A stretch of 64,000 bases of DNA from Strongylocentrotus purpuratus (GCF_000002235.5 NW_022145611.1:4330754-4394753), one strand, 5' to 3'. Counted from the stretch's first letter, positions 1-17,515 are shown. The notes: generated by a model from the sequence alone, not told the origin. Numbers and translations: made by a program.

Positions 1-449
1 ACCGCCCTCTAGTGACTAGTAATTTCAAAAAGCTCTTACTTCCTTATTCCTTACCCGATTTTGTTCAAATTTTCACTGATATTTTTCAAATATCTTAAAC
101 TTTACAATAAAAGTTACTTAGTATGAAGGTTTTGGTTTCCTTTAAGCAGATTTTCTTGTTTTCACACAAACTTCACCAGAATTAAAAACTGAATAGAGAT
201 GATGATAGACAATACAGTTAACTTTTCTTCAGTTGAACAAGTTTTTTAAAGAAATATACCAAACTACCGGTATGCAAGATATGTGATATTTACACTTTTA
301 GCATATGTCGAACAATTTTGTTGTGTTCCCAACTCTACAGTTTTTAGTATGTAATACCATGACGTCAAAACATTTAATATATCACATGTACATGTAGAAA
401 ATGGTTTAAATGAACCAGAATTTTTTTCTGTCAAAAGTAGTTGACCTAC
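1..449. other. SLC3A2-like intron 3 (partial)
   Basis: AT-rich intron running off the window. Nucleotides 20-60 (cttacttccttattccttacccgatttt) resemble 13315-13350 inside another element, so a repeat copy may begin near the window edge. No coding sequence recognised. Confidence 0.5.
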
Positions 450-6854
<6,405 letters not shown>

Positions 6855-7065
6855 CTATGGAAAGCCGTTGGTGACTTTATTCACGTGCCCCAGACGTATG
6901 GAACGCGGCACACGTCTGCTAAATTGACCAATCACCGCCTGTTATTTAGCAGGCGCGTGCAAGGTGCGATAGCACACGCCTGTTACTTTATTAGCACACG
7001 TGTGCCTTTTTCCAGACGGATGCTGTTTACTGCGCATGCGTCTGGAATTGATTGACCAATCAGAT
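6855..7065 (+). repeat. Left TIR of the 8.8-kb element, CpG-rich, with CCAAT and CACGTG motifs
   Basis: Contains CACGTG (about 6882), GACCAATCACCGCC, GACCAATCAGAT, and small palindromes such as CTGCTAAAT..ATTTAGCAG and GCACACGTGTGC. It lies directly upstream of the SLC3A2-like promoter flank, so it could contribute regulatory sites. No functional evidence. Confidence 0.65.
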
Positions 7066-8289
7066 ATCTTGTTTAATATGGAGTTTAATGTGTGTGTACG
7101 GTGAGTGCATGCAGCGCAGACAAGCAAAAATGTGCCTTGCACGTGGTGATCGACGCACGTGGTACTCTTACCGTTCTTAAAAGTATTGACTTTGATTTCT
7201 ATGTCAGAAAAGAAGTATAAATTGTAAGAGTACTTCCAATGAGGTTGGAACCTTCTGATGCAAAGAATAGTATATCAAATTATAAACGAGGTACCGAACT
7301 GCTATATGATTAACGTTTATCCTCCACCTAGTATTGGAGTTTCTAAATACTATAAAGCTAGTCTAGGGTTGATAAAGAAAAGGTAAGTCTAATATCATGA
7401 ATGGTAGTTTCCAGATTTACAGTCTATCATTCAGAACCTACTTTAATTGCAAATTAGGTGATATACTATGCAACAGTGCCATCGTGATAATGTGTATGAT
7501 CCAGTGTAGATACATAGTGTTGGAACAAGATCTCTCCCCCTCTTCCATCTCTCCTTTATCTCTCTTGGGTCACTCTGTACAGAGGTCAACCTCACTCGTG
7601 GTAGGGGAACCCACACACTCTCTCTTTCTCTCCCTTTCTCCCCCAATATTCTCGTTAATGTTGTGTTGTTGAGCAACACTCTCCATTGGGCTAGGACAGG
7701 GGGATTAGTGATAGGAGGCATGTTTGCTTATCATATTAGAAGTTGGAAACACTGTGAAGAGTTTGCATTTGCTTGGCACAAGGGATTGTCTGACCATTAT
7801 TATTTGGTAGTTTTCAATCGAACAAACCTGCTCATATTTATCCCATAGGCCTAATTATATTTAAGGGTTGATGTTTGGATGTTGATTGGCTTATAATACA
7901 ACATGTATTGCTGTATATTGCATAAGTGGAAGTTATCACATTTCTTAGAGACAATCAATTTAATATTCTTTAGTCTATATTTCTTGTCTTGTATATAGTT
8001 TATGATTATTCCTTTATATTTCTATGTTATATGTCATATGGGTAGTCGAAGCATAATAATAGTGCAATAATTATAGGTGAATCACATGCAGATTGCAGTA
8101 TTGATTGATAAGTTCGTTTTCCTAAAACGATATTTACACCTGAGATTATGTATGTGTTGTGTGCTAGAGGAATACAACATATTTCTATGTTAGTATTATC
8201 ATTTCTAAATCTGAGAGGATAATAGATTTAGATTTAGCGTTTAGATGAGATTGCCTAGGTACAATGAAGGTCTAATTTAAAGTTAGGGT
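7066..8289. other. Interior of the 8.8-kb element, no genes seen
   Basis: AT-rich unique-looking sequence with a pyrimidine-rich block at about 7530-7640. Short open frames here have no family features and no matching splice pattern. Confidence 0.4.
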
Positions 8290-8650
8290 ATAACGAATCA
8301 CCATCAGGGCCGTCTCCAAGGGGGGGGGGGGGTGTTGGGGTGCGACACTCCCCCCCCCCCCACCTGTCAGGATATTGTCGGAAAAAATGCGCTGCCGTCG
8401 GGAAAAAAGAGAAAAGGGGGAGGGGAAAAACAGAGGGAAAGGGAAAGAAAAGAAAAAGAAAAAAAAAAAAAGAAAAGAAAGAAAGGAAAAGAAAGGAAAG
8501 AAAGAAAAATAAAGGAAAGAAAAGAGAAGAAAGAGGGAGGAGAGGAAAGAAAAGAAAAGAAAGAAAAGGAAAAAAGAAGAAAAAAGAGTAAAAGGGAAAG
8601 AAAACAAACGGGGGATGAAAGAGAGGAGAAAGAGGGGAGGTAAGAGCCTG
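8290..8650 (+). repeat. Poly-G/poly-C pair and 250-bp polypurine tract
   Basis: G run (about 8320), C run (about 8349) and then nearly uninterrupted purines from about 8399 to 8645 (GAAA, GGGA units). This can form triplex DNA. The long Lys/Arg/Glu-rich or Phe/Ser-rich open frames here are by-products of composition. Confidence 0.7.
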
Positions 8651-8889
8651 AGAGAGGAGGAGTGGGAGTAAAAGAGAAGGGGATTGTTGGGTGGAGTCGT
8701 CTCGTCGAGGGAGTAAGAAAGACACGGGTAAATATGTTGCTGTGTCAGGTCAGCTGTGTCGGTATTTTTGCTCGATCCTCGTGTACTATATCAATGCAGA
8801 AGTTTGAAGTCGGTGAGATATGTACTACTATACTTGTATTTTCACTTTCCTATAATATCAGCTAAAGAAATCAGAGGTTTGAAATTTTC

Positions 8890-9430
8890 GGGGAAACTGA
8901 ATTCAAACAAGGTTTAAGAGTCAACAACGGTACGACGAATCGTCTTCCTTTCTCTATATTGTGATGAAACGCCGAAAAATTCCGCCCTTCGCGCGGAAGG
9001 GGAAAACTTCATTTAAACGAGTCGAGAACGGTACAACGAATCGTCTTTTTTCTCTAATAATTTAAGGAATCGTCAAAGCTTCCGCGCTTCGCGCGAGAGA
9101 GGAAAACTGAATTCAGATGAATAGGGCTTAATAAGAGTCGAAAACGGTACAACGAATCGTCTTCTTTCTCTAATAATTAAATGAAACGTCAAATCTTCAG
9201 AACTTCGCGCGGGAGGGGGAAAACTGAATTCAGATAAGGATTAAGAGTCGAGAACAGTACACCGAATCGTCTGCTTTTTCTCATCATTTAATGAAACGTC
9301 AAAGCTTCCGCGCTTTGCGCGGGAGGGGAAGAAACTGAATTCAGACAAGGATTAACAGTCGAGAACGGTACAATAGATCGTCTTCTTTTCCTAATAATTT
9401 AAGGAAACGTCTAAGCTTCCGCCCCTCCCT
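8890..9430 (+). repeat. About 110-bp tandem repeat, five copies
   Basis: The phrase GGTACAACGAATCGTC recurs near 8929, 9029, 9144, 9256 and 9365, with CTTCCGCGCTTCGCGCGGGA and AAACTGAATTCAGA in each unit. Spacing is 100-115 bp. The same unit occurs in the opposite orientation at about 10890-11050 and 11595-11640. Confidence 0.8.
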
Positions 9431-10614
9431 AAAATAAGATCCTAGCTCTGTGATAGCTATGCATGCTGACTAAGTTGACGAAATAATTCGTATATTTGTG
9501 TCGTCGTGGAAAATGACCATTTGCGCATATGCAAGTACAATAGATAGTCCATAGGAAAAACAATTTAGCCTTCGGCCCCGGGTTTATAGGGTTAAATTTG
9601 TAGATATTGGAAATTTAATTTTGTCGGTAATTGGTGGCTAGTTTTGTCGGTAATCGTTGGCCTCTACACCCCCCCCCCCCCCCCCCCCCCCCCCCACTGA
9701 AAAAGGTCTAGCGACGCCCCTGATCACCATATTAGGTATAAATATGATGTGTATAAGAACAAAACATATATAACATTATCTGTATGTAAGTGTTTATTCG
9801 ATTTGATAATGAAACTGCTCTTATAATAATGTAGATGTTAGTTTATAGGAACTCTGTAGGACCATGCATTATGGTTCAAGGCATGCCCACATAGAGAATT
9901 TCGTTATGTTAGGGGTCGGGGCCAAATGCAATGAATTATTGATAATTTATTGGATTTTCTTTGTGTTTTTTTTTTATTTCTGGGGGCGGCGACGTACCCT
10001 AGCCCCCGCTGTTTACTCGTACCGTACCAAGGGAATACTGCGGGGAGGGTAGACCGAATGGCGTAGCGTGGTCGTAATGATTTTTTTTTTGGGGGGGGCA
10101 GGGGCAGGATGATGGGTCGCGTACTTTATTGGGGCACGACTTTTTTCTTTATTTGTTCAGAATTGTACGTTTTCAATAAATGTTTTCTACAAATAATCGA
10201 GGCCATATGGCGACCCCCCTTCCCCCCTCCCCCCCCCTGCGCCTACGCCACAGCCGTGGGGTGTTCCCTATTCATTATTTCGCTTTCTTATTATCATTTT
10301 GTTTATTTCTAATTTAATTTTAATTTAATTGTTTATGAAAAGCGACCCTCAACCCATGTTATGAATAACGACCCTTAAACGCGAACCTTCATCCCGGGCC
10401 TACCCCCCCCCCCCTCCCCCATCAGTCTGACCACGTAGTGCAGGTACATATTACCGACAATTTTCGTTCAAGTAGTTCATAGATGGCGTAGCCTGTGTGC
10501 GTTTCGCGGGGGGGGGGGGTTGGGTGTAACAGCGTTGCCATCTAGGGGCTGATGTATCATGTCCCTAACTCACAGCAAAGGAAGGAATCGACAGAGAGGG
10601 GGTTGTATGGACTG
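9431..10614. other. Non-coding stretch with homopolymer runs
   Basis: Contains a 27-bp C run (9668-9695), T/G runs at 10081-10100, C runs near 10215-10240 and 10404-10420, and a G run at 10510-10520. Phrases such as 'gatggcgtag' and 'gcgacgcccctg' suggest edges of short hAT-type elements, but I could not pair the ends. Confidence 0.4.
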
Positions 10615-11055
10615 AAAGGGCAAGTCCACTTCAAAAATTAATAACAAACCAATCAAACTAAACGTTTACAAAATAGGATAAATAATAAAGGTTTGGATTG
10701 TTAATGACATGAAAAACTTTTAAAATCACAAGACAAATTGGCAACTCACTCATGAGTCTGTGACGTCATTCAGGCGCGGATCCAGGATTTCTTAGGGGGA
10801 TGGGCCCAAATTTGAAATCATGCGACCCAAATATTGGTACGTAATGGTGACCAGCAGTGACGTAATGGGGGGTGGGTACAGGGACGGGCGAGCTTCCCCC
10901 TCCCTCCTCCATGAAGCGCGGAAGCTTTTACGTTTCAATAAATTATTAGAGATAGAAGACGATTCGTTGTACCGTTCTCGTCTCTTAATCCTCGTCTAAA
11001 TTCAGCCCCCCCCCCTCCTCCTGCGCGAAGCGCGGAAGCTTTTACGTTTCATTAA

Positions 11056-11585
11056 AGGTACTATGTCCCATTTGCAGGCCAAAAAAATGAAAAAGTTAAA
11101 TTCCAATTGCATTTGAAAGATAATACTAATTTAGAACTTCCCTAAATAAGGTGGGACTTGAAAATGTCTTTAAGTGGGAAAATAACGACTATTAGTTGTC
11201 AAATCGACTTTAGGGCTATAGAGCCCAAAAGTAATAGTCTTGATTTTCAGACAATTGTACCGAATGGTCATACGTTTTATGCTGCGCAAAGATTCAATCA
11301 GTTTAATCTTGGCCATCTAAAGAAGTGGGTTATTGATGTAGACAAATGCTCATGTACCCTTCACAACTCTTTTCATGTATGTTATTACCAAAGAGGAAAA
11401 AAACCAGTCAGTCACTCAATAGTGTCTGACAGTGAAGTCCAGCAAGTAAACAGGTTTCCTTGCATAATTTGAATATGAGGACACTGCTAACATTAAATTT
11501 CACAGATAGGACATACATGACATATTCATAATTCCTGCAAAGTTCTACAGAATTTGAGGTTGGCTACAAAAGGGACATAGTACCT
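11056..11585. mobile_element. TTAA-type short DNA transposon (piggyBac/Kolobok-like TSD), 530 bp
   Basis: Ends AGGTACTATGTCCC and its exact reverse complement, flanked by TTAA at 11052-11055 and 11586-11589. It interrupts a copy of the 110-bp repeat. The 104-residue frame at 11158-11472 has no recognised domain. Related copies lie at 21922-22426 and 37262-37450. Confidence 0.8.
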
Positions 11586-12369
11586 TTAAATCATTATAGA
11601 AAGAAGACGATTCGTTGTACCGTTCTCGAATCTCATTTTAATCCTTCGAAAATCTTCTTTGTCTGCTCCTTTTTCTTCCTATGTCCTCTTCCTTTGCTCT
11701 CCTCTCTCTTATTTTTTTTTTTTTTTTTTTTTTTTTTTGGGGGGGGGGGGGGGGGGGCCAGCGATTAAGGGAGGACCGCCCCCACTGCCCCACCCCGGCC
11801 CCGGAAGCTCAGGGGTTTAAGGCAATGAATCACCGTCAGATGAGCATCTAAGGGCCCGCCTTAGGGCCCTAGGTGGAATCCAGGGGGCAAAGCCCCGAAA
11901 GCTTAGGGGTTTTATAGGCATTTAATCACGGTCAGATGAGCATATTTTGATACCTCATTATTTTGTGCCACTGGCAGGTAACCATTATTTCTTTCTTGCT
12001 CTCTTTCTTTCTATTTCTTTTTAATATACTTTTTTGTTAATTGTGTGTGTGTGTGTGTGTGGGGGGGGGGGGGGGTTCGAGGCTCCCGATCCCCGCCGTT
12101 CCGCGCGCCCTGACATGTAGGCACCTCAAGAAGCATATTTCTTGCCTGGCTGTAAATTTAGGAATTTGTCATTTTCCAACAAACGCATACAAAAATATAG
12201 GTAATTTACTAAAAAATGAGGACAAATCTCGGAAATATTATGTCATTTTAGCATTATTTGTAAACCACCGTTATGGAATTAGAAATAAACCACGTTTGAA
12301 TTTTATTTCCCCCAAGCCGCCCCCGCCTCCCTATCGGTACACCAGAGCCCCCCCCCCCCCCCTCCGTTA

Positions 12370-12840
12370 CACCTTGTTGGCGGGAAAAAATCGCAACTGA
12401 TCTCCCCTACCTTTCTTCTTTCTCTTTTTTTCTCTTTCACTTTCTCTCCTCTTTACCTTTCCCTTCCCTTCCTTTTCTCTCTTATAGGTTGACCGGGGGG
12501 GGGGGGGCAAGGGTCTTTCGGCCCCCATTCCGCTCCGCAAGCTGTTGGCGGGATTAACAGCAACTTCCCTTCTTTTCACCCTTTTATTTTCTTCTTCCTC
12601 TTTTTTGTTCCCTTTTAGCTCTCCTCTTTCCCTTTTCCTTCCTTCTCTCTATCTCTCTCTTTTTTTGGGGGGGGGGGGGGAGGGGGGAACAGCCTGGGAG
12701 GCAAGGCCCTTTCAACCCCGATCTCTTCCTCCCCCCTTTTCTTTTCTTCTTCCTCTTCTTTCTTTCCCTTTCTCTCCTCTTTCCCTTCTTTTCCTTCTCT
12801 CTCTCTCTCTGCGGGGGGGGGGGGGGAAGGACCGCTCGAC
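12370..12840 (+). repeat. Polypyrimidine/poly-G units, about 3 copies
   Basis: Each unit reads roughly: G run, 'ggcaaggccctttcgaccccgatc' block, then about 100 nt of pure C/T, then TCTCTCTC. Near-copies occur in tandem at 14520-15370 and, as the complement, at 50690-51100 and 60410-60870. Confidence 0.7.
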
Positions 12841-13422
12841 CCCCCTGGATCCGCTCCTGACGTCATTGCCTCGTTATCCTCTTATTGTTTTCTTTCTATT
12901 GGTAATCTCCTAACACCAGCATCCTAGTCATATTGACAATAATATGTTTTTGTGTGGATGCACTAATAATCTAATGTAGAGTAATTGTTTTTAGTTAAAT
13001 CATGAAAAATGTGAATTCTGAAAATTTATTTATATAAAAGTCAATAATTATGAATATACAATATTCTGAAAATAGTTTCAATTTTTCAAAGTTTATAAAA
13101 AATCTTGTGAAATGTCAGCCCGCAAAACGATACAAATCATATAACCTGGGCAAAGGCATGGGGAAATCAAGTCAAAAGAGGGAAATTAATGGGATAAAAA
13201 TATATAAAGCAATTGATAAATAGTGAGGCAATGGCGTCACAAACTGATAACCAAATTGGCAATTTGTGTAGTGCTTTCCATTGTTCCATAGTTTTTCATA
13301 TTAAAAAAAAAAAATCATAACTTCCTTATTAGTTATCCGATTTTACTCATTTTTTCTGCTCTGCTCCTCTTGTTTTTATACATCTATTGAAAGCGAATTA
13401 TTTTGAAGTGGATTTACCCTTT

Positions 13423-14519
13423 AGGTTATACCACATTCAAGCTTTTCGTAAATATACAATATTGCACGATTTATTTTCCAAATAAGTAAGGAAGTTAGAT
13501 TTCCAAGATTTTGAGCTAAATAAGATAATAAGGTTTTGTGACCGGAAGGCATATGTGAACGAAGCTTTTATTAGAACTTATGGACCTACCATCTCCAGGC
13601 ACCCAGAAACTATACAATTTTAGCCAATGAAAATTTTCAAGATTTTCGTTTGTCCATGACACTGGAATTCTCAAAACCTCAGGATACTAAACGGAGCTGA
13701 CCGGACTACAAGTCTAGTTACTGCTAGTTACTGTTTGTTGGAAAATGACGAATTCCCAAAGTTACTGTCAGGCGAGAAGTATGCTTATTTAGAGGTCTAC
13801 ATGTAAAGGCTCGCGGCACAGCGGGGCTCGGGGGCATGGGTCCCCCATCTATTTTGAAAAAGTTTATTCAAGAGAAGTGGGGAGAAGTAAGAAAAATAAA
13901 TTGTGACCTGCCAGTGTCACAAAATAATGAAGTCTTAAAATATGATCAACTGACCGTAATTAAATGAAATTTCGGAGGCTTCACCCTCTTGACCCCACCT
14001 AGGGCCCTAAGGCGTGCCCCTGAATGCTTATCTGACAGTTATAAAATGCCTAAAAATCCCTGAGTTTCCGGGGTATCAAAATATGCTCATCTGAACGTAA
14101 TGAATGCCCCGATAGCCCCTGAGTTTCCTCGGGGGCTCAGCCCCTGGACCCCACGCCAATTAGTGACCTACCCGTGTCATTAATAAGGTATCAAAATATG
14201 CTCATCTGAACGTAATGAATGCCCATTGCCCCTGAACTTCCGGGGGCTCCGCCCCTAGACTCCACACCAATTTATGTTCCGCGAGCCTTGACTTGCAGAC
14301 CTCAAAATAAACATATTTCTCGCCTGACTGTAACTTTCGGAATTCGTCATTTTCCAACAAACTCATAAAACAGTATAATTTACTAAAAGCATCATGACAT
14401 TTTACGACATTTGTAAATCACTGAAATCGAATTAAAAATGAACCACTTAAGGGGGAGTCTGCCCCCCTTCGAATTAGTACGCCAGTGGTGTCTAGTGGCG
14501 TATCTGGCGCTTGGTCTCG
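13423..14519. repeat. GGGGCTCCGCCCC minisatellite region
   Basis: About 13930-14280 carries repeated units containing 'atgctcatctgaacgtaatgaatgccc', 'cctgagtttcc' and a hairpin-prone GGGGCTCCGCCCC. The same family occurs at 11800-11960, 46860-47060, 51430-51950 and 61230-61520. 13423-13930 holds no recognisable gene. Confidence 0.6.
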
Positions 14520-15380
14520 TTTGGGGGAGGCGAGATGAGCGCGAAACCATAATTATCTTTTCCCCCTTTTCTTTTCCTCTTACTCTTTATTTTCTTTCCC
14601 TTTCTCTCCTCTTTCCCATTCCCTCCTTCCCTTCTTTCTTTCTCTCTCTCTCTCTCTCTCTTGCTGAGGGGGAGGGGGAGACAAGGGCCTTTCGCCCCCG
14701 ATCCACACTTTGATGGCGGGAAAAATCGCAACTGATCTCCCCTACCTTTCTTCTTCCTCTTTTTTTTCTTTCCCTTTCTCATCTCTTTCCCTTCCCCTTC
14801 CCTTCCTTCTCTCTTTTTAAAGTTTGCTGGGGGGAGGCAAAGGCCTTTCACCCCCTACCCGAACCACATGTTGTTGGCGGGATTAATTGCATCTGACCCC
14901 CCTCCCTTTCTTTTCACCTGTTTCTTTTCTTTTTTCCTTTTTTTTTGTTCCCTTTAGCTCTGCTCTGTCCTTTTCCCTTCCTACTCTCTTTTTTTGTCCC
15001 CCCCCCCCCTGAGGATAAACAAATTGTTGGCGAGAAAATCGTAACTGATAATCCTCCTTCATTACTTTTCTTATTCCTTCCCCCCCCTTTCCTTTGACTC
15101 CTCTTCTCTTTTTTATTTCCCTTTCCTTCCTTCTCTCTTTTTGGGGGGAGAGGGGAGGGGGGCAACAGCCTCGGAGGCAAGGCCCTCAGTCGCCCCCCCC
15201 CCCCCGCTGATCTCTTCCCCCTCTTTTCTTTCCTCTTCTTTCTTTCCTTTCTCTCCTCTTTCCCCTTCACTTCTGTTCCTTCTTTCTCTAGCTCTCTCTC
15301 TCTTTTGGCGGGGGAGAGGGGGGGGGGAGACCCCTTCGGCCCCCCTGGATCCGTGCCTGGCCGTGGGTGTGTCCCCCATC
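14520..15380 (+). repeat. Tandem polypyrimidine/poly-G units, about 5 copies
   Basis: Units of 150-180 bp with 'ttggcgggaaaaatcgcaactgat', a long C/T tract and a G or C run. The block ends with CCCCTGGATCCGTGCCTG, which matches the right TIR of the CAGGCGCGGATCCAGG family, but I found no matching left end. Confidence 0.6.
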
Positions 15381-15454
15381 CAATATGTACTGACCTGAGC
15401 AGTTTTGTAATAGCGAACAGGCGCCGTACGTACTGAGCTGAGCAGCTTTGTAAC

Positions 15455-15649
15455 AGCGGACTTGATTGGTTGTCTTAAAATTCAATTTACGAGCGTTCTG
15501 CGCATCCGTCTGGCAAAGTAACAGGCGTGTGCTATCGCACCTTGCACGCGCCTGCTAAATAACAGGCGGTGATTGGTCAATTTAGCAGACGTGTGCCGCG
15601 TTCCATACGTCTGGGGCACGTGAATAAAGTCACCAACGGCTTTCCATAG
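15455..15649 (-). repeat. Right TIR of the 8.8-kb element
   Basis: Reverse complement of the block at 6855-7065, including the CCAAT (ATTGG) motif and CACGTG at about 15617. It lacks the TTAGCACACGTGTGCC insert seen in the left copy. Outside the GTAA the flanks are unrelated. Confidence 0.65.
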
Positions 15650-15653
15650 GTAA

Positions 15654-16400
15654 CGATCTACGTCAATGCGCGGTCTGTGTGCAAAACTTCCGAAAATAGT
15701 CTAGGTTGTAGACCCTAATCAAAAGAAATTTAATTCTGGAATAAAATGGTAAATCGATATTGTCTAGGGTTAGAGTAACTAAATATAATGTGTGAAATTG
15801 TATAATCATAACTAAAATAGTTTTTTCTCGAATAATCACTCAATTAATTATTCATATTATGTGCAAATGTTATGTAACTAGACTATATGTAAAATAAATA
15901 TTACGCCATCTAAAGCTAATATATCTTTGTATGTTTGTAGTTAGCTTTTCAGTCAACAGCACAGAGGCCTATGAAGTGTTCATTGGTTTTACATCAGATT
16001 TAGAACTTTTCTACGATGAACTCAAGGGGGAAAATGCATTTTTGTAGTTTCTGTACGCCGCTTGTAGGCTAAATGGTTCTTCTACCGGTTTATATTAAAA
16101 CCTAATCATTTCTTAAACATTCCGAGTTTCTCCAATTTAAGTGATGTGTGCACATAATTTATGCAAAACAAGAGATAAAACCGAGACTTTCATTAGGTGA
16201 CCTTGACTTTGACCGTGACCGTGACCAAAAAGATCATTAAAAAAATCAAGAACCAAAACGAGAAAGAAAGACAGTTACACCGTGAATAGATCGTTGGGGC
16301 TTCAAAGTCATGAACGCATAGAGTGAACAAAAATCTGCAAAGGTATCGCCGAAATACAGAGCCAGGATAGTGATGCTCCTAATTATGTGGGAGAAAACTA
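15654..16400. other. Intergenic, no gene seen
   Basis: AT-rich. The only notable feature is a run of TGACC/TGACT half-sites at 16198-16226 (see separate entry). Confidence 0.4.
16198..16226 (+). promoter_or_regulatory. Five tandem GGTCA-like half-sites
   Basis: TGACC TTGACT TTGACC GTGACC GTGACC with 6-bp spacing. On the minus strand this is five AGGTCA-type nuclear-receptor half-sites. It could equally be a short hexamer microsatellite. No other support for function. Confidence 0.2.
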
Positions 16401-17174
16401 ACTAATTTACAGGTTACTACGGGTGGGGACTGAACCCCCCCCCCCCTCCCACCCTTTTAGGGTTGACTGATGAGGTTTCTACCAAAATTTCTGGTTTCCT
16501 GCAAGTAAAACGTTGTAACTCCGTTGTAACTTGTACAACCGCCTCTCCCCCTCCCACCCCTAAAATCTTAAAAAGAACCCATGCAGGCAGGGCAGTAAAA
16601 ATAATTTTACCGTCCGTCAGGTGGCATTTCAACATTGAACTTTTACAGGCCTACTTTTTTGTCTATATTTAAAAGTCCGATGGATACAAAATGAATTTGT
16701 GGCATTAACAGAAAGGGTGTTTCAATTTCTCTTTGTAAAGCACTATTCTTATTTTAAAATTGTTTGAGTCTAAGATTCATTTCAAATTCTATAAAGAAAA
16801 TTATTAAATAAACGGTGTGCTAAATACTGTAAATAATGTATGAAGCCACAAACAAAGCTGGCGAATCAGTACCGTTTTTTCATTTATCTGTTATGATTAA
16901 TAAGACAGTTATTGTATATCTCAATAGTCAGAATGCGAATAGAATACATTGATTGTTGCTTGCCTAGGACAAACATATCGGCTTGCCCGACCTAGCAACA
17001 CGTAATGTTTGCAATTTGCATTATGAAAACTGAAATACAATTATTCGTAAAAGGTGAATGAAATAATTCATAACGGAGGCACTTCACTACTCATCCTGCG
17101 TCAGTCCAAGAGATTCTGTGATGCGATCTGCAACTGGATTTGTTTGTTTAAAACTACTTTGTTTAGATGTAAAA
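16401..17174. other. Intergenic, no gene seen
   Basis: C run at 16435-16446 and AT-rich sequence. No coding or structural feature that I can support. Confidence 0.35.
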
Positions 17175-17515
17175 ACGGTACATATAGCGGATGCAACCCC
17201 CCCCCCCTTCCCCTCCGGGAACGGAGGGACCGCATGCGTGTTCCCAAAATCTCCGGCTCGCAACAAAGAAAAAGATCTGCCCGTATTGACTTTACACCCC
17301 GGACATATGCTGAAAGGGGGGGGGGGGGGAGGAGGGGTGGGGGGAGTAGGGGGGGGGGGTGCTGAAAAGGCTTGTATACAAAAGAAAAAGATCTACCCGT
17401 ATTGACTTTACACACCGGACTTATTCAGAAAAGGGGGAGGTGGTGCTGGGAACACGCTTATGCGTATCCAAAATAACACTGAGTGGGGGAGGGGGGGGGG
17501 GGCGGGGATGCAACC
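17175..17515 (+). repeat. G/C-run repeat, family A
   Basis: Starts 'ggatgcaacccccc' and ends 'gggcggggatgcaacc'. It contains two copies of 'aaagatctRcccgtattgactttaca' about 125 bp apart. A related copy in inverse orientation is at 28310-28565 (shared ACTCAGTGTTA, GGGAACACGC, CGGAGGGA/TCCCTCCG). Confidence 0.55.

Larger units (their letters stand above)
10771..12859. mobile_element. hAT-type non-autonomous element, 8-bp TSD ACGTCATT
   Basis: TIRs CAGGCGCGGATCCAGG (10771) and CCTGGATCCGCTCCTG (ending 12859), flanked by perfect ACGTCATT at 10763-10770 and 12860-12867. The interior is a patchwork: inverted 110-bp repeats, a TTAA-type insertion, poly-T/poly-G, (GT)n, and three polypyrimidine/poly-G units at 12370-12840. 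The longer frame at 12545-12913 is low-complexity. No transposase. Confidence 0.75.
10615..13422. mobile_element. Possible TIR element with nested insertions
   Basis: Ends AAAGGGCAAGTCCACTTC (10615) and the near reverse complement GAAGTGGATTTACCCTTT (ending 13422) form imperfect roughly 22-bp TIRs. No convincing target duplication. It encloses the hAT-type element 10771-12859. No transposase seen. Confidence 0.4.
6855..15649. mobile_element. 8.8-kb segment bounded by about 200-bp TIRs and GTAA TSD
   Basis: The left end reads CTATGGAAAGCCGTTGGTGA and the right end is its reverse complement. Both are flanked by GTAA (6851-6854 and 15650-15653). Similarity runs inward for about 200 bp with one roughly 22-bp indel. 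The interior has no recognisable transposase. It holds a 110-bp tandem repeat, polypurine tracts and nested elements. It is a large non-autonomous transposon that took later insertions, or an inverted duplication with a chance 4-bp match. Confidence 0.6.

Noticed and set aside
7397-7848. Possible coding exon pair
   Set aside because: Open frames of 61-92 residues on both strands, no domain, and a low-complexity CT-rich centre.
8255-8725. Long frames rich in Phe/Ser or Lys/Arg/Glu on both strands
   Set aside because: They are translations of a polypurine/polypyrimidine tract. No start context, splice sites or domains.
8890-9430. CRISPR-like array
   Set aside because: Repeats of about 100-115 bp are conserved along the whole unit, with no short direct repeat separated by unique spacers. 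The setting is eukaryotic.
14438-15398. Several 85-120 residue frames
   Set aside because: All lie in C/T tracts and G runs repeated as tandem units; composition explains them.
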